Shown here piece by piece: positions 26,248 to 37,014 of a stretch of DNA of 64,000 bases (positions within the stretch are counted from its first letter, which is position 1; each line of letters starts with the position of its first letter). The notes under the pieces were generated by a model, which was given only the letters and a program-made list of their open reading frames with translations, made no database searches and was not told the origin of the DNA. The translations under genes and the position numbers were made by a program. The stretch is from Micromonospora sp. M71_S20 (GTDB lineage Bacteria > Actinomycetota > Actinomycetes > Mycobacteriales > Micromonosporaceae): positions 496,001 through 560,000 of the forward strand of contig NZ_RCCV01000003.1 of the NCBI RefSeq assembly GCF_003664255.1, given 5' to 3'.

Positions 26248-27743
26248 CGCCGGGGCTGGATCTCGCGCTCCTGCTCGGCGCGGGTGTCCTGCTGGTCGCG
26301 GTCGGCGCGGTCCGGCTCTCCACCCGGCTCGGCGTGCCGAGCCTCCTGGCCTACCTGGCGCTCGGGGTGGCGATCGGGGAGACGGGGCTGGGCATCCGCT
26401 TCGACGACGTCGAGCTGACCCGGACCCTGGGCTTCTGCGCGCTCATCGTGATCATCGCCGAGGGCGGGCTGACCGCCCGGTGGAGCGCCCTGCGTCCGGT
26501 GCTCGGGCTGGCCGCCCTGCTCTCCACGGTCGGCGTGGTGGTCAGCATCCTGGTGGTCGGCCTCGTCGTGCACCTGCTGCTGGGACTGGACTGGCGGCTG
26601 GCCCTGCTCTACGGCGCGGTGCTCTCCTCCACCGACGCGGCGGCGGTCTTCGCCACGCTGCGCCGGCTGCGGCTGCCGCCCCGCCTGACGGCCACCCTGG
26701 AGGCGGAGTCGGGGATGAACGACGCCCCGGTCGTGCTGCTGGTGGTGCTGCTGTCCCGGGAGGGGGTCACCCACCCGTGGTGGTACGAGATCTCGCTGGT
26801 CAGCTACGAGTTGGGCGCCGGTGCGGCGGTCGGCTTCGCGGCCGGCGTCGGCGGGCGGTGGGCGCTGCGCCGGGCGGCGCTGCCGTCGGCGGGGCTCTAC
26901 CCGATCGCGGCGGTCGGGCTGACCGTGTTCGCCTACGCCGCCGGCGCGGTGCTGCACGCCTCGGGCTTCCTCGCCGTCTACGTGGCGGGGGTGATCCTCG
27001 GCAACGCCCGGCTGCCGCACCGGCAGGCGATCCTCGGCTTCGCCGACGGCCTCGCGTGGCTGGCCCAGATCGGGCTCTTCGTGCTGCTCGGGCTGCTCGT
27101 CTCGCCGGGCCGGCTCGGCTCGGCGGTGCTGCCGGCCGTGGTCGCCGGGCTGGCGCTCGTGCTGCTGGCCCGGCCGCTGTCGGTGGCGGCGTCCGCACTG
27201 CCGTTCCGGTTCGACATGCGCGAGCAGGCGTTCCTGTCCTGGGCGGGGCTGCGCGGGGCGGTGCCCATCGTGCTCGCCACCATCCCGCTGTCGGAGCGGG
27301 TGCCGGGCGCCGACCGGCTCTTCGACTCGGTCTTCGTACTGGTGGTGATCTTCACGCTGTTGCAGACCGGGACGCTGGGGCCGGTGGCCCGCCGGCTGCG
27401 GGTGACCGCGCCGGCCGAGGCGACCGAGATCCGGGTGGAGACGGCGCCGCTGGAGCGGATGGGCGCGGACCTGCTCCAGCTGGAGGTGCCGCCGGGTTCC
27501 CGGCTGGCCGGGGTGCACGTCGACGAGTTGCGCCTGCCGCCGGGCGCCTCGGTGACGCTGGTGCTGCGCGACGGGGCGGGCGTCGTGCCCGGCCCGGACT
27601 TCCGCCTCAAGACCGGCGACAGCATGTTGATCGTGGCGACGGCCGGGGTGCGCGACGAGACGGAGCGGCGGCTGCGGGCGGTCAGCCGGCGGGGTCGGCT
27701 GGCCCGCTGGTTTGGCGAGTACGGCCAGGGTCCCGACGCGTGA
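26244..27743 (+). CDS. K+(Na+)/H+ antiporter, NhaP2/CvrA type
   Basis: 499 residues: about 12-13 membrane helices of the CPA1 exchanger family, then a C-terminal cytoplasmic RCK_C (TrkA-C) domain. The helix-5/6 region shows LLYGAVLSSTDAAAVFATLR and ESGMNDAPVVLLVV, the conserved acidic ion-binding motif. LSWAGLRGAVPIVLATIPLS is also typical. The RCK_C part is LLQLEVPPGSRLAGVHVDELRL...FRLKTGDSMLIVAT. It should export K+ or Na+ in exchange for protons, gated by a ligand. GTG 26244 avoids overlap with the previous gene; a start 14 codons earlier is possible. Confidence 0.88.
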   Translation: MTPGLDLALLLGAGVLLVAVGAVRLSTRLGVPSLLAYLALGVAIGETGLGIRFDDVELTRTLGFCALIVIIAEGGLTARWSALRPVLGLAALLSTVGVVVSILVVGLVVHLLLGLDWRLALLYGAVLSSTDAAAVFATLRRLRLPPRLTATLEAESGMNDAPVVLLVVLLSREGVTHPWWYEISLVSYELGAGAAVGFAAGVGGRWALRRAALPSAGLYPIAAVGLTVFAYAAGAVLHASGFLAVYVAGVILGNARLPHRQAILGFADGLAWLAQIGLFVLLGLLVSPGRLGSAVLPAVVAGLALVLLARPLSVAASALPFRFDMREQAFLSWAGLRGAVPIVLATIPLSERVPGADRLFDSVFVLVVIFTLLQTGTLGPVARRLRVTAPAEATEIRVETAPLERMGADLLQLEVPPGSRLAGVHVDELRLPPGASVTLVLRDGAGVVPGPDFRLKTGDSMLIVATAGVRDETERRLRAVSRRGRLARWFGEYGQGPDA

Positions 27744-27785
27744 TCTGCTAGCGTTCCTTTTGCCCCAGTTAGGGATGACTAGGGG

Positions 27786-27797
27786 CCGAACGTTCGG
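27786..27797. promoter_or_regulatory. 12-bp perfect palindrome upstream of the TraR/DksA-like gene
   Basis: CCGAACGTTCGG lies 18 bp upstream of the likely -35. It could be an operator. It lacks the four-base centre of the actinobacterial LexA box, so it is not an SOS box. Confidence 0.35.
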
Positions 27798-27814
27798 TGC
27801 GTCGGAGCGGCACG

Positions 27815-27843
27815 TTGTCGTGCGCCTGTACGTTCCGTATTCT
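27815..27843 (+). promoter_or_regulatory. Probable promoter of the TraR/DksA-like gene
   Basis: TTGTCG (27815-27820), 17-nt spacer, TATTCT (27838-27843). The predicted leader is about 115 nt and contains a hairpin just before the ribosome-binding site. Confidence 0.5.
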
Positions 27844-27927
27844 TGCGAATCTCCGGAGTGCGCGGCCCCGTCGCCGCGCGCCCCTTTTGTACCTGGGGGC
27901 GCCGATGCCGGCGGCCCCTGTCCAGGT

Positions 27928-27953
27928 GCCGCGGAACGCCGCGGTTCCGCGGC
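27928..27953 (+). other. Hairpin in the 5' leader of the TraR/DksA-like gene
   Basis: GCCGCGGAAC and GTTCCGCGGC form a 10-bp stem with a 6-nt loop, ending 2 bp before the GAGGGAG ribosome-binding sequence. It is placed where it could modulate initiation. Confidence 0.4.
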
Positions 27954-27966
27954 CGAGGGAGCGACG

Positions 27967-28386
27967 ATGGCGAAGCCAGCCGACACCAGGACCGCCGGCC
28001 GGAAGCCGGTGGCGAAGGCCACCCGCAGCGCTGCGGAGACCGAGAAGATCCGGGCGGCCCTGGCGGCGCGGCGTGACGAGTTGCGCGCCGAGTACGATCG
28101 GACGCTGAGCGAGATCACCGAGCTGCAGCGCGACCGGCTGACCGACTCGGCCGGGGACGACCAGGCCGACACCGGGACCAAGACGTTCGAGCGTGAGCAG
28201 GAGATCTCACTCGCCAACAGCATCCTGGAACGGATCACGCAGGTCGAGCGGGCGCTGGAGCGGCTCGACGAGGGTGGCTACGGCTGGTGCGAGCGGTGCG
28301 GCAACCCCATTCCGGTGGAGCGGCTCGCCGCCTTCCCGTCGGCCACCCTCTGCGTGACGTGCAAGCAGCTGGAGGAGCGGCGCTGA
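27967..28386 (+). CDS. TraR/DksA-type zinc-finger protein
   Basis: 139 residues. A Lys/Ala-rich start and a helical hairpin (ETEKIRAALAARRDELRAEYDRTLSEITELQ) precede ERITQVERALERLDEGGYGWCERCGNPIPVERL and ATLCVTCKQLEERR. The four cysteines form the zinc finger of the DksA/TraR fold. The coiled-coil tip contains acidic residues (DSAGDDQADTGT) that might enter the RNA polymerase secondary channel, although actinobacterial members often act differently from E. coli DksA. ATG 27967 follows GAGGGAGC. The next gene, lspA, follows after a hairpin. Confidence 0.88.
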   Translation: MAKPADTRTAGRKPVAKATRSAAETEKIRAALAARRDELRAEYDRTLSEITELQRDRLTDSAGDDQADTGTKTFEREQEISLANSILERITQVERALERLDEGGYGWCERCGNPIPVERLAAFPSATLCVTCKQLEERR

Positions 28387-28411
28387 GGCCCGCTCCCCGG
28401 CGGCCATGGGA

Positions 28412-28431
28412 GGCGGCGCGCGAGCGCCGCC
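28412..28431. terminator. GC hairpin between TraR/DksA-like gene and lspA
   Basis: GGCGGCGC-GCGA-GCGCCGCC: a perfect 8-bp stem with a tetraloop, 26 bp after the stop codon. It is a possible partial terminator. Confidence 0.5.
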
Positions 28432-28452
28432 GCGAGCGTCGATGGGGAGCAG

Positions 28453-29088
28453 ATGTCCGAAGCACCGCCCGCCGGTCCCGGCAACGCTGAGCCGGGTGCC
28501 GACAGCGCCGAGCCGAGGGCCGGCACGCCCCACCGCCGGGCCGCCGCCATCCTGTTCGGCATCGCGCTCACCGTGCTCGCCGCCGACGCGGCGACCAAGC
28601 ACCTCGCCCTGGGCGCCCTGGAGGACCGCGAGCCGGTCCGGCTGCTCGGCGGCGCGGTCTACCTCAGCCTCACCCGCAACAGCGGCGCGGCGTGGAGCAT
28701 CGGCGCCGACCACACCTGGGTCTTCCCGCTGATCACCCTCGGGGTGGTCGGTTGGATCGTCTGGATGGCGCTGCGCCTGCGCTCGCTGCCCTGGGCGATC
28801 TCGCTGGGCCTGGTGCTGGGCGGGGCGCTGGGCAACTTCACCGACCGGGTCTTCCGCGCCCCGGGCTGGTTCGTGGGGCACGTGGTGGACATGGTCAGCG
28901 TCTTCGCCCCGTACGGCCGGGTGTTCCCGGTGTTCAACCTGGCCGACAGCGCCCTGGTCTGCGGCGTGCTGCTCGCCCTGGCGCTGGAGCTGACCGGCCG
29001 GCAGCGCGACGGCAGCCGGATCGGTCACGGCGAGCCCACCGACGAGGCGGCGGCCCAGGCCGACGCCGGGCAGCGGGAGCGGGCATGA
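28453..29088 (+). CDS. lspA: Lipoprotein signal peptidase LspA
   Basis: A 211-residue, four-helix membrane aspartyl protease that removes the signal peptide of prolipoproteins after lipidation. Family blocks: [53 protein letters not shown] (first catalytic Asp) and [15 protein letters not shown] (second catalytic Asp). The cytoplasmic N-terminus (about 30 residues) and a hydrophilic C-terminal tail extend beyond the core. ATG 28453 follows GGGGAGCAG. Its stop overlaps rluD (ATGA), a common lspA-rluD pairing. Confidence 0.94.
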   Translation: MSEAPPAGPGNAEPGADSAEPRAGTPHRRAAAILFGIALTVLAADAATKHLALGALEDREPVRLLGGAVYLSLTRNSGAAWSIGADHTWVFPLITLGVVGWIVWMALRLRSLPWAISLGLVLGGALGNFTDRVFRAPGWFVGHVVDMVSVFAPYGRVFPVFNLADSALVCGVLLALALELTGRQRDGSRIGHGEPTDEAAAQADAGQRERA

Positions 29089-30029
29089 CCGCCGCCTTCG
29101 CCGCCGGCGGCGACCACCGTTCCCTGCCCGTCCCCGACGGCCTCGACGGCTCGCGGCTCGACCAGGCCGTGTCGCGGCTGTTCGGGCTGTCCCGCACCGC
29201 CGCCGCGGCCCTGGTCGACGCCGGCGACGCGCTGGTCGACGGGGTCGCCCGGCCGAACTCCCACCGGGTGAAGGCCGGCTCCTGGCTGGAGGTGACCCTG
29301 CCCGCGCCGGTCGCCCCGCCCACCGTGGTGCCGCAGGCGGTGCCGGGCCTGCGGGTGGTCTACGCCGACGACGACATCGTGGTGGTGGACAAGCCGGTCG
29401 GTGTCGCGGCCCACCCGAGCCCCGGCTGGACCGGCCCGACGGTGATCGGCGCGCTGGCCGCCATCGGGCACCGCATCTCGACCAGCGGCGCCGCCGAGCG
29501 GCAGGGCGTGGTGCACCGGCTCGACGTGGGCACCACGGGCATCATGGTGGTGGCCAAGAGCGAGCAGGCGTACACCGCGTTGAAGCGGGCGTTCAAGTAC
29601 CGCGAGGTGGAGAAGCGCTACCACGCGGTGGTGCAGGGGCATCTCGACCCGCTGCGCGGCACCGTCGACGCCCCGATCGACCGGCACCCCACCCACGACT
29701 ACCGCTGGGCGGTGGTCTCCGGCGGCAAGCCGAGCATCACCCACTACGACACGGTGGAGGCGTTCCCGGCGGCGAGCCTGGTCGACGTCCGGCTGGAGAC
29801 CGGGCGTACCCACCAGATCCGGGTGCACTTCTCCACGCTGCGGCACCCGTGCGTGGGCGACCTCACGTACGGCGCCGACCCGACCCTGTCCGCCCGGCTC
29901 GGGCTGACCAGACAGTGGCTGCACGCCCGGTCGCTGAGCTTCCTGCACCCCCGCACGGGGGACGAGGTGCGCTTCGTCAGCGACTACCCTGACGACCTGG
30001 ACCGCGCGCTCGAGATCCTCCGCGACTGA
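29085..30029 (+). CDS. RluD-family 23S rRNA pseudouridine synthase
   Basis: A 314-residue RluA/RluD-type enzyme. An S4 domain comes first ([31 protein letters not shown]), then the catalytic domain with [17 protein letters not shown] and [19 protein letters not shown], where the Asp of HRLD is the nucleophile. [20 protein letters not shown] completes the family signature. By homology it modifies helix-69 uridines of 23S rRNA, but the exact site is not readable from sequence. It is translationally coupled to lspA. Confidence 0.92.
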   Translation: MTAAFAAGGDHRSLPVPDGLDGSRLDQAVSRLFGLSRTAAAALVDAGDALVDGVARPNSHRVKAGSWLEVTLPAPVAPPTVVPQAVPGLRVVYADDDIVVVDKPVGVAAHPSPGWTGPTVIGALAAIGHRISTSGAAERQGVVHRLDVGTTGIMVVAKSEQAYTALKRAFKYREVEKRYHAVVQGHLDPLRGTVDAPIDRHPTHDYRWAVVSGGKPSITHYDTVEAFPAASLVDVRLETGRTHQIRVHFSTLRHPCVGDLTYGADPTLSARLGLTRQWLHARSLSFLHPRTGDEVRFVSDYPDDLDRALEILRD

Positions 30030-30340
30030 GCGTCGTCCCGCCCGTGACGATCCGACGAGGGGATCCCGCCCATGCGCCCCGGTGCCCCGGAACCGACGGT
30101 GGGCGAAACGTCGGAACCCGCACCGGGCGTGACGGAACCTTCACCGGGGTCGGCCGGACCGACCTGCGGCGGGTCGCCGCCGGCGGCCCTGTCGACCTCC
30201 CCCGACGCCGGCGTCGGCGGCGTAGCAGGGCCCGTGCCGTGACGGGAGGACGAACCGAAGGTGCGTAGACGGGTGTGGTCCGAATAGGGTTTCGTTCGTA
30301 GCCTGTCAGACGGGCATCGATGGCGCTGGGAGGGCGAGCC
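30030..30340 (+). other. Intergenic region with promoter-like boxes
   Basis: This 311-bp gap between rluD and the ParA-like gene holds no convincing gene. A Pro/Gly/Ser-rich frame of 56 codons (30072-30242) has no ribosome-binding site and looks like chance. Two -10-like hexamers, TAGGGT (30285-30290) and TAGCCT (30299-30304), precede the next gene, and GGGAGG (30330 region) is its ribosome-binding site. Confidence 0.5.
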
Positions 30341-32014
30341 GTGGAGGGCAGCGAGACCGGCTGGGGGCGGCCGGCCGAACCAGCACCGCGGTGGCGGGCG
30401 CTGCTCGACCGGGCCCGGCACGGCAGCCGCACGGCTGAGCAGGCCGAGGCCGACCGACACGCCGATCCGCCGCCCCTCCCGCCGGAGCCGCTGCCCCGCC
30501 GCTCCTCGGGCAACGGCTATGCCGCGCGGGTGCCGGCCATCGGGCGGGCCCCCGAGCCGTACGCGCCGGAGCCCGGCCCACCGCCGTACGGCGCGGAGTA
30601 CGGTCGCCCGGTCGACGCGGGCTACCGGGCCGAGGCCACCTACCGCGTGGAGCCGGCCTACCGGGCGGACCCGCTCGACCCCGCCTACCGGGTGGAGCCG
30701 GAGTACCCGGTCGAGCCGTCCTACCGGTCGGATCCGGTCGAACCGTCGTACCGTTCGGACCCGATCGAGCCCACCTACCGGTCGGATCCGGTCGAGCCGT
30801 CGTACCGTTCGGACCCGGTCGGACCGTCGTACCGTTCGGATCCGGTCGAGCCGTCGTACCGGGCGGAGCCGGGGCATCCGGCCGAGCCGGCGTACCGCGT
30901 GCCGGCCCAGCCTCCGCCGCCGCGCATCGAGACCGAGCCGCGCCGGGGCCCGGGGCCGACCGAGTCGCGCTACGCGGTGCTGGACAACGGCTACCGGCAC
31001 GAGCCGCCCCCGGTCGAGTCCCGGTACGCGGTGCTCGACAACGGCTATCGCTCCCAGCGCGTCCACCAGGCCCCGCCCCCGCCGGCCCCGGCCGTGGTGC
31101 CGCCGCCCGCCGCGCCGCCGCCGGTGGTGCCGCCGCCCGCCGCGCCGGTGGCCGCCGAGCGGGGCTACCCGGCGCGCGTCGAGTGGCGCCCACGCGGCGC
31201 GGAGAACGAGCTGGAGCGGGCCGCCGGGGTGCTCCGCCGCGACCTGGGCACCCCTCGGGTGCTCGCGTTCGCCAACCCGAAGGGCGGCGTGCACAAGACC
31301 ACCGCCACCGTGCTGGCCGCGGCGACCGTCGGCAGCGTACGCGGGCGGGGCGTGCTGGCCTGGGACGACAACGAGCTGCGCGGCACGCTCGGGCTGCGCG
31401 CCGGCAGCGCCCGGCACGCCCGGACCATCCGGCACCTGGTCAGCGATCTCGCGCACGTCGAGATCAAGGAGGGCCCCGAGCTGCTGGAGCACCTGGACGA
31501 CTACCTGCGGCACGCCTCCGACGGCTCGTACGACGTGCTGGCCGGCGAGGAGAGCCCGCGGTTCGCCCAGCGGCTCGACCAGTTCACCGTCCGGCGGGTG
31601 CTGGAGCTGCTGCGGCGCACCCACGACGTGGTCTGCGTGGACACGGGCAACAACGTGGAGAGCGCCAACTGGCGGACCATCATGCAGGCGGCGGACCAGC
31701 TCGTGGTGACCACCGTGCCCCGGGAGGACGCGGCGTTCAGCGCCGACTGGATGCTGGACCTGCTGCACGAGGTGGGGATGGGGGAGCTGGCCGACAACGC
31801 GGTCACCCTGATCTCCTGCCCCACCCCGGGCCGCTCGCCGTTGCAGGACGACCTGGAGCGGCACTTCGCCACCCGCACCCGGGCCGTCGCCGTGGTGCCG
31901 TACGACCCGGCGCTGGAGACCGGCTCCTCGATCGAGTACCACCAGCTCCAGCAGGAGACCCGGCAGGCGTGGCTGAAGGCCGCCTCGGTGATGCTGGAGC
32001 CGTTCGCCCGGTGA
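30341..32014 (+). CDS. ParA/MinD-like ATPase with tandem-repeat N-terminus
   Basis: 557 residues in three parts. Residues 1-125 are polar and low complexity. Residues 127-180 are a tandem nine-residue repeat (SYRSDPVEP). Tyr/Pro-rich sequence, including a duplicated ESRYAVLDNGYR, leads to the ATPase from about 280. The deviant Walker A is NPKGGVHKTTATVL (Lys near 314), with His replacing the usual Gly before KT. VVCVDTGNNVESANWRTIM resembles the Walker B/switch region. Such ATPases occur in partition, ESX-type secretion and polar positioning. GTG 30341 is chosen for GGGAGG at good spacing; an ATG seven codons earlier lacks one. Specific role unknown. Confidence 0.75.
   Translation: MEGSETGWGRPAEPAPRWRALLDRARHGSRTAEQAEADRHADPPPLPPEPLPRRSSGNGYAARVPAIGRAPEPYAPEPGPPPYGAEYGRPVDAGYRAEATYRVEPAYRADPLDPAYRVEPEYPVEPSYRSDPVEPSYRSDPIEPTYRSDPVEPSYRSDPVGPSYRSDPVEPSYRAEPGHPAEPAYRVPAQPPPPRIETEPRRGPGPTESRYAVLDNGYRHEPPPVESRYAVLDNGYRSQRVHQAPPPPAPAVVPPPAAPPPVVPPPAAPVAAERGYPARVEWRPRGAENELERAAGVLRRDLGTPRVLAFANPKGGVHKTTATVLAAATVGSVRGRGVLAWDDNELRGTLGLRAGSARHARTIRHLVSDLAHVEIKEGPELLEHLDDYLRHASDGSYDVLAGEESPRFAQRLDQFTVRRVLELLRRTHDVVCVDTGNNVESANWRTIMQAADQLVVTTVPREDAAFSADWMLDLLHEVGMGELADNAVTLISCPTPGRSPLQDDLERHFATRTRAVAVVPYDPALETGSSIEYHQLQQETRQAWLKAASVMLEPFAR
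30719..30853 (+). repeat. 27-bp coding tandem repeat, five full units
   Basis: Five in-frame 27-bp units encode (S/T)YRSDP(V/I)(E/G)P; a degenerate sixth unit follows (30854-30880) and diverged copies precede it. Third-position differences are few, suggesting recent expansion and probable length variation between strains. Confidence 0.85.
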
Positions 32015-32070
32015 GCGGGTGTGCCGCCACCGACCGCCCACGCCGCCTGCGGGCCTGAGAGGATCACCGG

Positions 32071-33018
32071 GTGAGCGCGGACACCCCCGAACCCGACCGG
32101 CCCGGCCGCCGGCCCGACGAGCCGGGGGCACCGGCCGCCTGGGCGGCATCCGACCCGCCGGCGCGCGTCGGCCCCGCCGACCCGTACGCCGCCGGGGAGC
32201 CCGCCCCGCCGCACGACGCCACGACCGGCCTCCCACCACACACCACGACCGGCGTCGCGCCGCATGCCACGACCGGAGTTCCGCCGCACGGCGGGACGGT
32301 GGAGTACATCCCCGGCGGGACCGGCCTGGAGTACGCCGCCGGCTACCCGCTTGCGCCACCGGCGGAGCCGGACCTGCCGCGCGGGCGGGCGGTGCGGCTC
32401 GCCCTGCTGGCGGTGCTCGCGTTGAGCGTGCTCGGGGTGCCGCTCGGCCTGCTCTGGGCCGCGCTCGCGCCCGACACGCCGGTGCTCAAGGTCGCCGACG
32501 GGGCGATCTACGCCGAGCCGCAGCCGGAGCAGCCGATCGCCGCCGACGGCTGGTTCAGCCTGCTGGGGCTGGGCTTCGGGGTGCTCGCCGCGCTCGCGCT
32601 GTGGTTCCTGCTGCGCCGGGTACGGGGACCGGTCGGGCTGCTCGCCGCCGTGTTCGGCGCCTTCGGCGCGGCGCTGGTCGCCTGGCAGGTCGGCCGGCGG
32701 ACGGGGCTGGCCGACTACGAGCGGCTGCTGGAGGGCGCGCCCGTCGGGCAGGCCTTCGAGAAGCCGGCCGACCTGCGGGCCGGCGGGATCGAGTGGGTGC
32801 TCGGCGTGCTGCCGGTGCCGCACGGCAACCTGCTGCTGCCCGCGTTCGGCGCGGCCGTGACGTACACCCTGCTGGCCGGCTGGTCCCGCTGGCCGTCGCT
32901 GCGCCCGGAGCGCGAGCCCGGCGTGCCCGGGCTCAGTTGGGAGTCGGCGGGGACGCCAGCTCCGTCAGCGGCACCGGAACCGCCCGCACCTGGCGCAGCA
33001 GCGCCGCCTCACGGTTGA
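32071..33018 (+). CDS. DUF2567-like membrane protein
   Basis: 315 residues. A polar, Pro/Thr/His-rich cytoplasmic stretch of about 100 residues contains three imperfect repeats of PPHxTTGV. Then come four hydrophobic helices: VRLALLAVLALSVLGVPLGLLWAALAP, the WFSLLGLGFGVLAALALWFLL region, a GLLAAVFGAFGAALVAWQVG helix, and LLLPAFGAAVTYTLLAG. The layout and the PLGLLWAALAP motif resemble the actinobacterial DUF2567 family, of unknown function. The last 28 codons overlap the convergent LON-domain gene by 86 bp. GTG 32071 has no clear ribosome-binding site. Confidence 0.7.
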   Translation: MSADTPEPDRPGRRPDEPGAPAAWAASDPPARVGPADPYAAGEPAPPHDATTGLPPHTTTGVAPHATTGVPPHGGTVEYIPGGTGLEYAAGYPLAPPAEPDLPRGRAVRLALLAVLALSVLGVPLGLLWAALAPDTPVLKVADGAIYAEPQPEQPIAADGWFSLLGLGFGVLAALALWFLLRRVRGPVGLLAAVFGAFGAALVAWQVGRRTGLADYERLLEGAPVGQAFEKPADLRAGGIEWVLGVLPVPHGNLLLPAFGAAVTYTLLAGWSRWPSLRPEREPGVPGLSWESAGTPAPSAAPEPPAPGAAAPPHG

Positions 33019-33637
33019 GCAGGCGCAACTCGGCGCGCAGCCGGGCGGCGGTGTCGTCGATGGCGAGCAGCCGCTGCCGGTCGGCCACGGTCAGCACGGC
33101 TGTCGCGGCCACCAGGTGCGACAGCACCGTCGGGTCCTCCGGCAGCTGCTCGGACAGCTCCTCGGGATCGGCGCGGATCAGGCCCAGGTACTGCCGGAAG
33201 ACCGAGATCACCCGTGCGGCGAGCAGGTCGGCGACCTCGTCGGGCCCGCCCGGCTCGGGCAGCCACTCCACGTCGGCGGTGAGGTAGGGCTCGGTGTCCC
33301 GGTCGACGTCGGCGACGCGGAACCTGCGCTTGCCCACCGTGACGATGTCGAAGCCACCGTCGGGACGCTCGGTGACCTGCCGCAGCTCGGCGGTGCAGCC
33401 CACCTCGTGCAGGGTGACGTCGCCGCCACCGGGCAGCGGCCGGCCGTCCGGCCCGGTGGGGGCGACCTCCCAGCCGGCCCGGATGGCCACCACGCCGAAC
33501 TCGCGCGGGGCGTCCTCGGGCAGCGCGACCAGGTGCCGGACCAGGGCGCGGTAGCGCTCCTCGAATATGTGCAGCGGCAGCACCAGACCGGGGAAGAGGA
33601 CCATTCCGAGCGGAAACACCGGCAGCCGCGCAGTCAC
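32933..33637 (-). CDS. LON substrate-binding domain protein
   Basis: A 234-residue protein made only of the N-terminal (PUA-like) domain of Lon protease: LPVFPLGMVLFPGLVLPLHIFEERYRALV at the start, FGVVAI and GCTAELRQVTERPDGGFDIVTVGKRRFRV in the middle, then a helical bundle. There is no ATPase or protease domain. Stand-alone members are common and may be substrate or adaptor proteins. GTG 33637 is supported by a TACGCT -10 box 6 nt upstream (leaderless). Its 3' end overlaps the convergent DUF2567-like gene by 86 bp. Confidence 0.9.
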   Translation of the reverse strand: MTARLPVFPLGMVLFPGLVLPLHIFEERYRALVRHLVALPEDAPREFGVVAIRAGWEVAPTGPDGRPLPGGGDVTLHEVGCTAELRQVTERPDGGFDIVTVGKRRFRVADVDRDTEPYLTADVEWLPEPGGPDEVADLLAARVISVFRQYLGLIRADPEELSEQLPEDPTVLSHLVAATAVLTVADRQRLLAIDDTAARLRAELRLLNREAALLRQVRAVPVPLTELASPPTPN

Positions 33638-33643
33638 GCGTCG

Positions 33644-33649
33644 AGCGTA
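33644..33649 (-). promoter_or_regulatory. -10 box of the LON-domain gene (leaderless)
   Basis: TACGCT on the minus strand, 6 nt before the GTG. It diverges from the hisD promoter about 85 bp away. Confidence 0.5.
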
Positions 33650-33730
33650 GCCCGATCCCGGCGCGGCGGCGTGGCCCGGCTCACCGTCCCGGCGTACGGG
33701 CGGCGCCGGTCGCCGTCCGGGCGGGCCGCC

Positions 33731-36173
<2,443 letters not shown>

Positions 36174-36177
<4 letters not shown>

Positions 36178-36785
36178 GCCGGACCGCCCGCGTGGAGCGG
36201 ATCACCAAGGAGACGAAGGTGCTCGTCGAGATCGACCTCGACGGCACCGGCCGGGCCGAGATCGGCACCGGGGTCGGCTTCTACGACCACATGCTGCACC
36301 AGATCGCGCGGCACGGCGGCTTCGACCTGACCGTGCGCACCGTGGGTGACCTGGAGATCGACGCCCACCACACGATGGAGGACACCGCGCTCGCCCTGGG
36401 CGCCGCGTTCGACCAGGCGCTGGGGGACAAGGCCGGCATCCGGCGGTACGGCTCGGCCACCGTCCCGATGGACGAGGTCCTCGTCCGGGCCGCGGTCGAC
36501 CTCTCCGGCCGCCCGTACGTGGTGCACGACGAGCCGGTGCTGGCGCCGTACATCGGGCCGGTCTACCCGACCAGCATGACCCGGCACATCTGGGAGTCCT
36601 TCGGCCAGGCGGCCCGGATCACCCTGCACGTGGACGTGTTGCGGGCGGCCCGCCCCGGCGGTCACCCGGACGCCCATCACGTGGTGGAGGCCCAGTTCAA
36701 GGCGGTCTCCCGCGCGCTGCGCGAGGCCACGGCGATCGACCCGCGCGCGGCGGGCGCGATCCCCAGCACGAAGGGGGCGCTGTGA
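36174..36785 (+). CDS. hisB: Imidazoleglycerol-phosphate dehydratase HisB
   Basis: A 203-residue monofunctional dehydratase (no phosphatase domain). It has the duplicated metal-binding motifs: FYDHMLHQIARHG and DAHHTMEDTALALG in the first half, SMTRHIWESFGQAA and PDAHHVVEAQFKAVSRALREA in the second. It removes water from imidazoleglycerol phosphate and assembles as a 24-mer with Mn2+ in homologues. ATG 36174 follows GAAAGGCAGGCA. It is flanked on both sides by copies of the bridging element, an unusual placement in a his operon. Confidence 0.97.
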
Positions 36786-36841
36786 GCGCGAGGAACGCAG
36801 CGCAGCGGAGTCCCGCAGTCGCGAACGGAAGGCGATTCTGA
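36782..36841 (+). repeat. Bridging element, full form (hisB to small membrane gene)
   Basis: GTG 36782 overlaps the hisB stop. The frame encodes VSARNAAQRSPAVANGRRF and stops at TGA 36839-36841, sharing one base with the next ATG (TGATG). The GGAAGG inside it is the ribosome-binding site of the next gene. CGCGA and TCGCG near its ends can pair. Nearly identical to the tandem copies at 51982-52103. Confidence 0.85.
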
Positions 36842-37014
36842 TGGGTGGGGTGCTGCCGACGTTGCTGCTGATCCTGGCCGGTGTGCTGGTCGGCGGGGCG
36901 TGGTCGCTGCACAAGCAGGGCGCTCCGCGTGGGGCGGTGGTCCTCACGGCGCTGCTCGCCGCGCTGGCGACGGTCGGCGGCGTGCTGTGGCTGCTGCCGG
37001 GGGAGGGCGCGTGA
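36841..37014 (+). CDS. Small two-helix membrane protein in the his operon
   Basis: A 57-residue protein. MGGVLPTLLLILAGVLVGGAW is a first hydrophobic helix; a short loop SLHKQGAPR carries the positive charge; VVLTALLAALATVGGVLWLL is a second helix. It is tightly embedded: the start shares a base with the preceding micro-ORF stop, and the stop overlaps the hisH start (GTGA). Translation is strongly suggested by this coupling and by the ribosome-binding sequence GGAAGG. No family is recognised and no histidine-pathway function is known for it. Confidence 0.7.
   Translation: MGGVLPTLLLILAGVLVGGAWSLHKQGAPRGAVVLTALLAALATVGGVLWLLPGEGA

Noticed and set aside
27786..27797. SOS (LexA) box
   Set aside because: CCGAACGTTCGG lacks the four-base spacer between GAAC and GTTC found in actinobacterial LexA boxes.
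30072..30242. A 56-codon Pro/Gly/Ser-rich frame between rluD and the ParA-like gene
   Set aside because: No ribosome-binding site, no coupling to neighbours and no recognisable domain; chance is likely.
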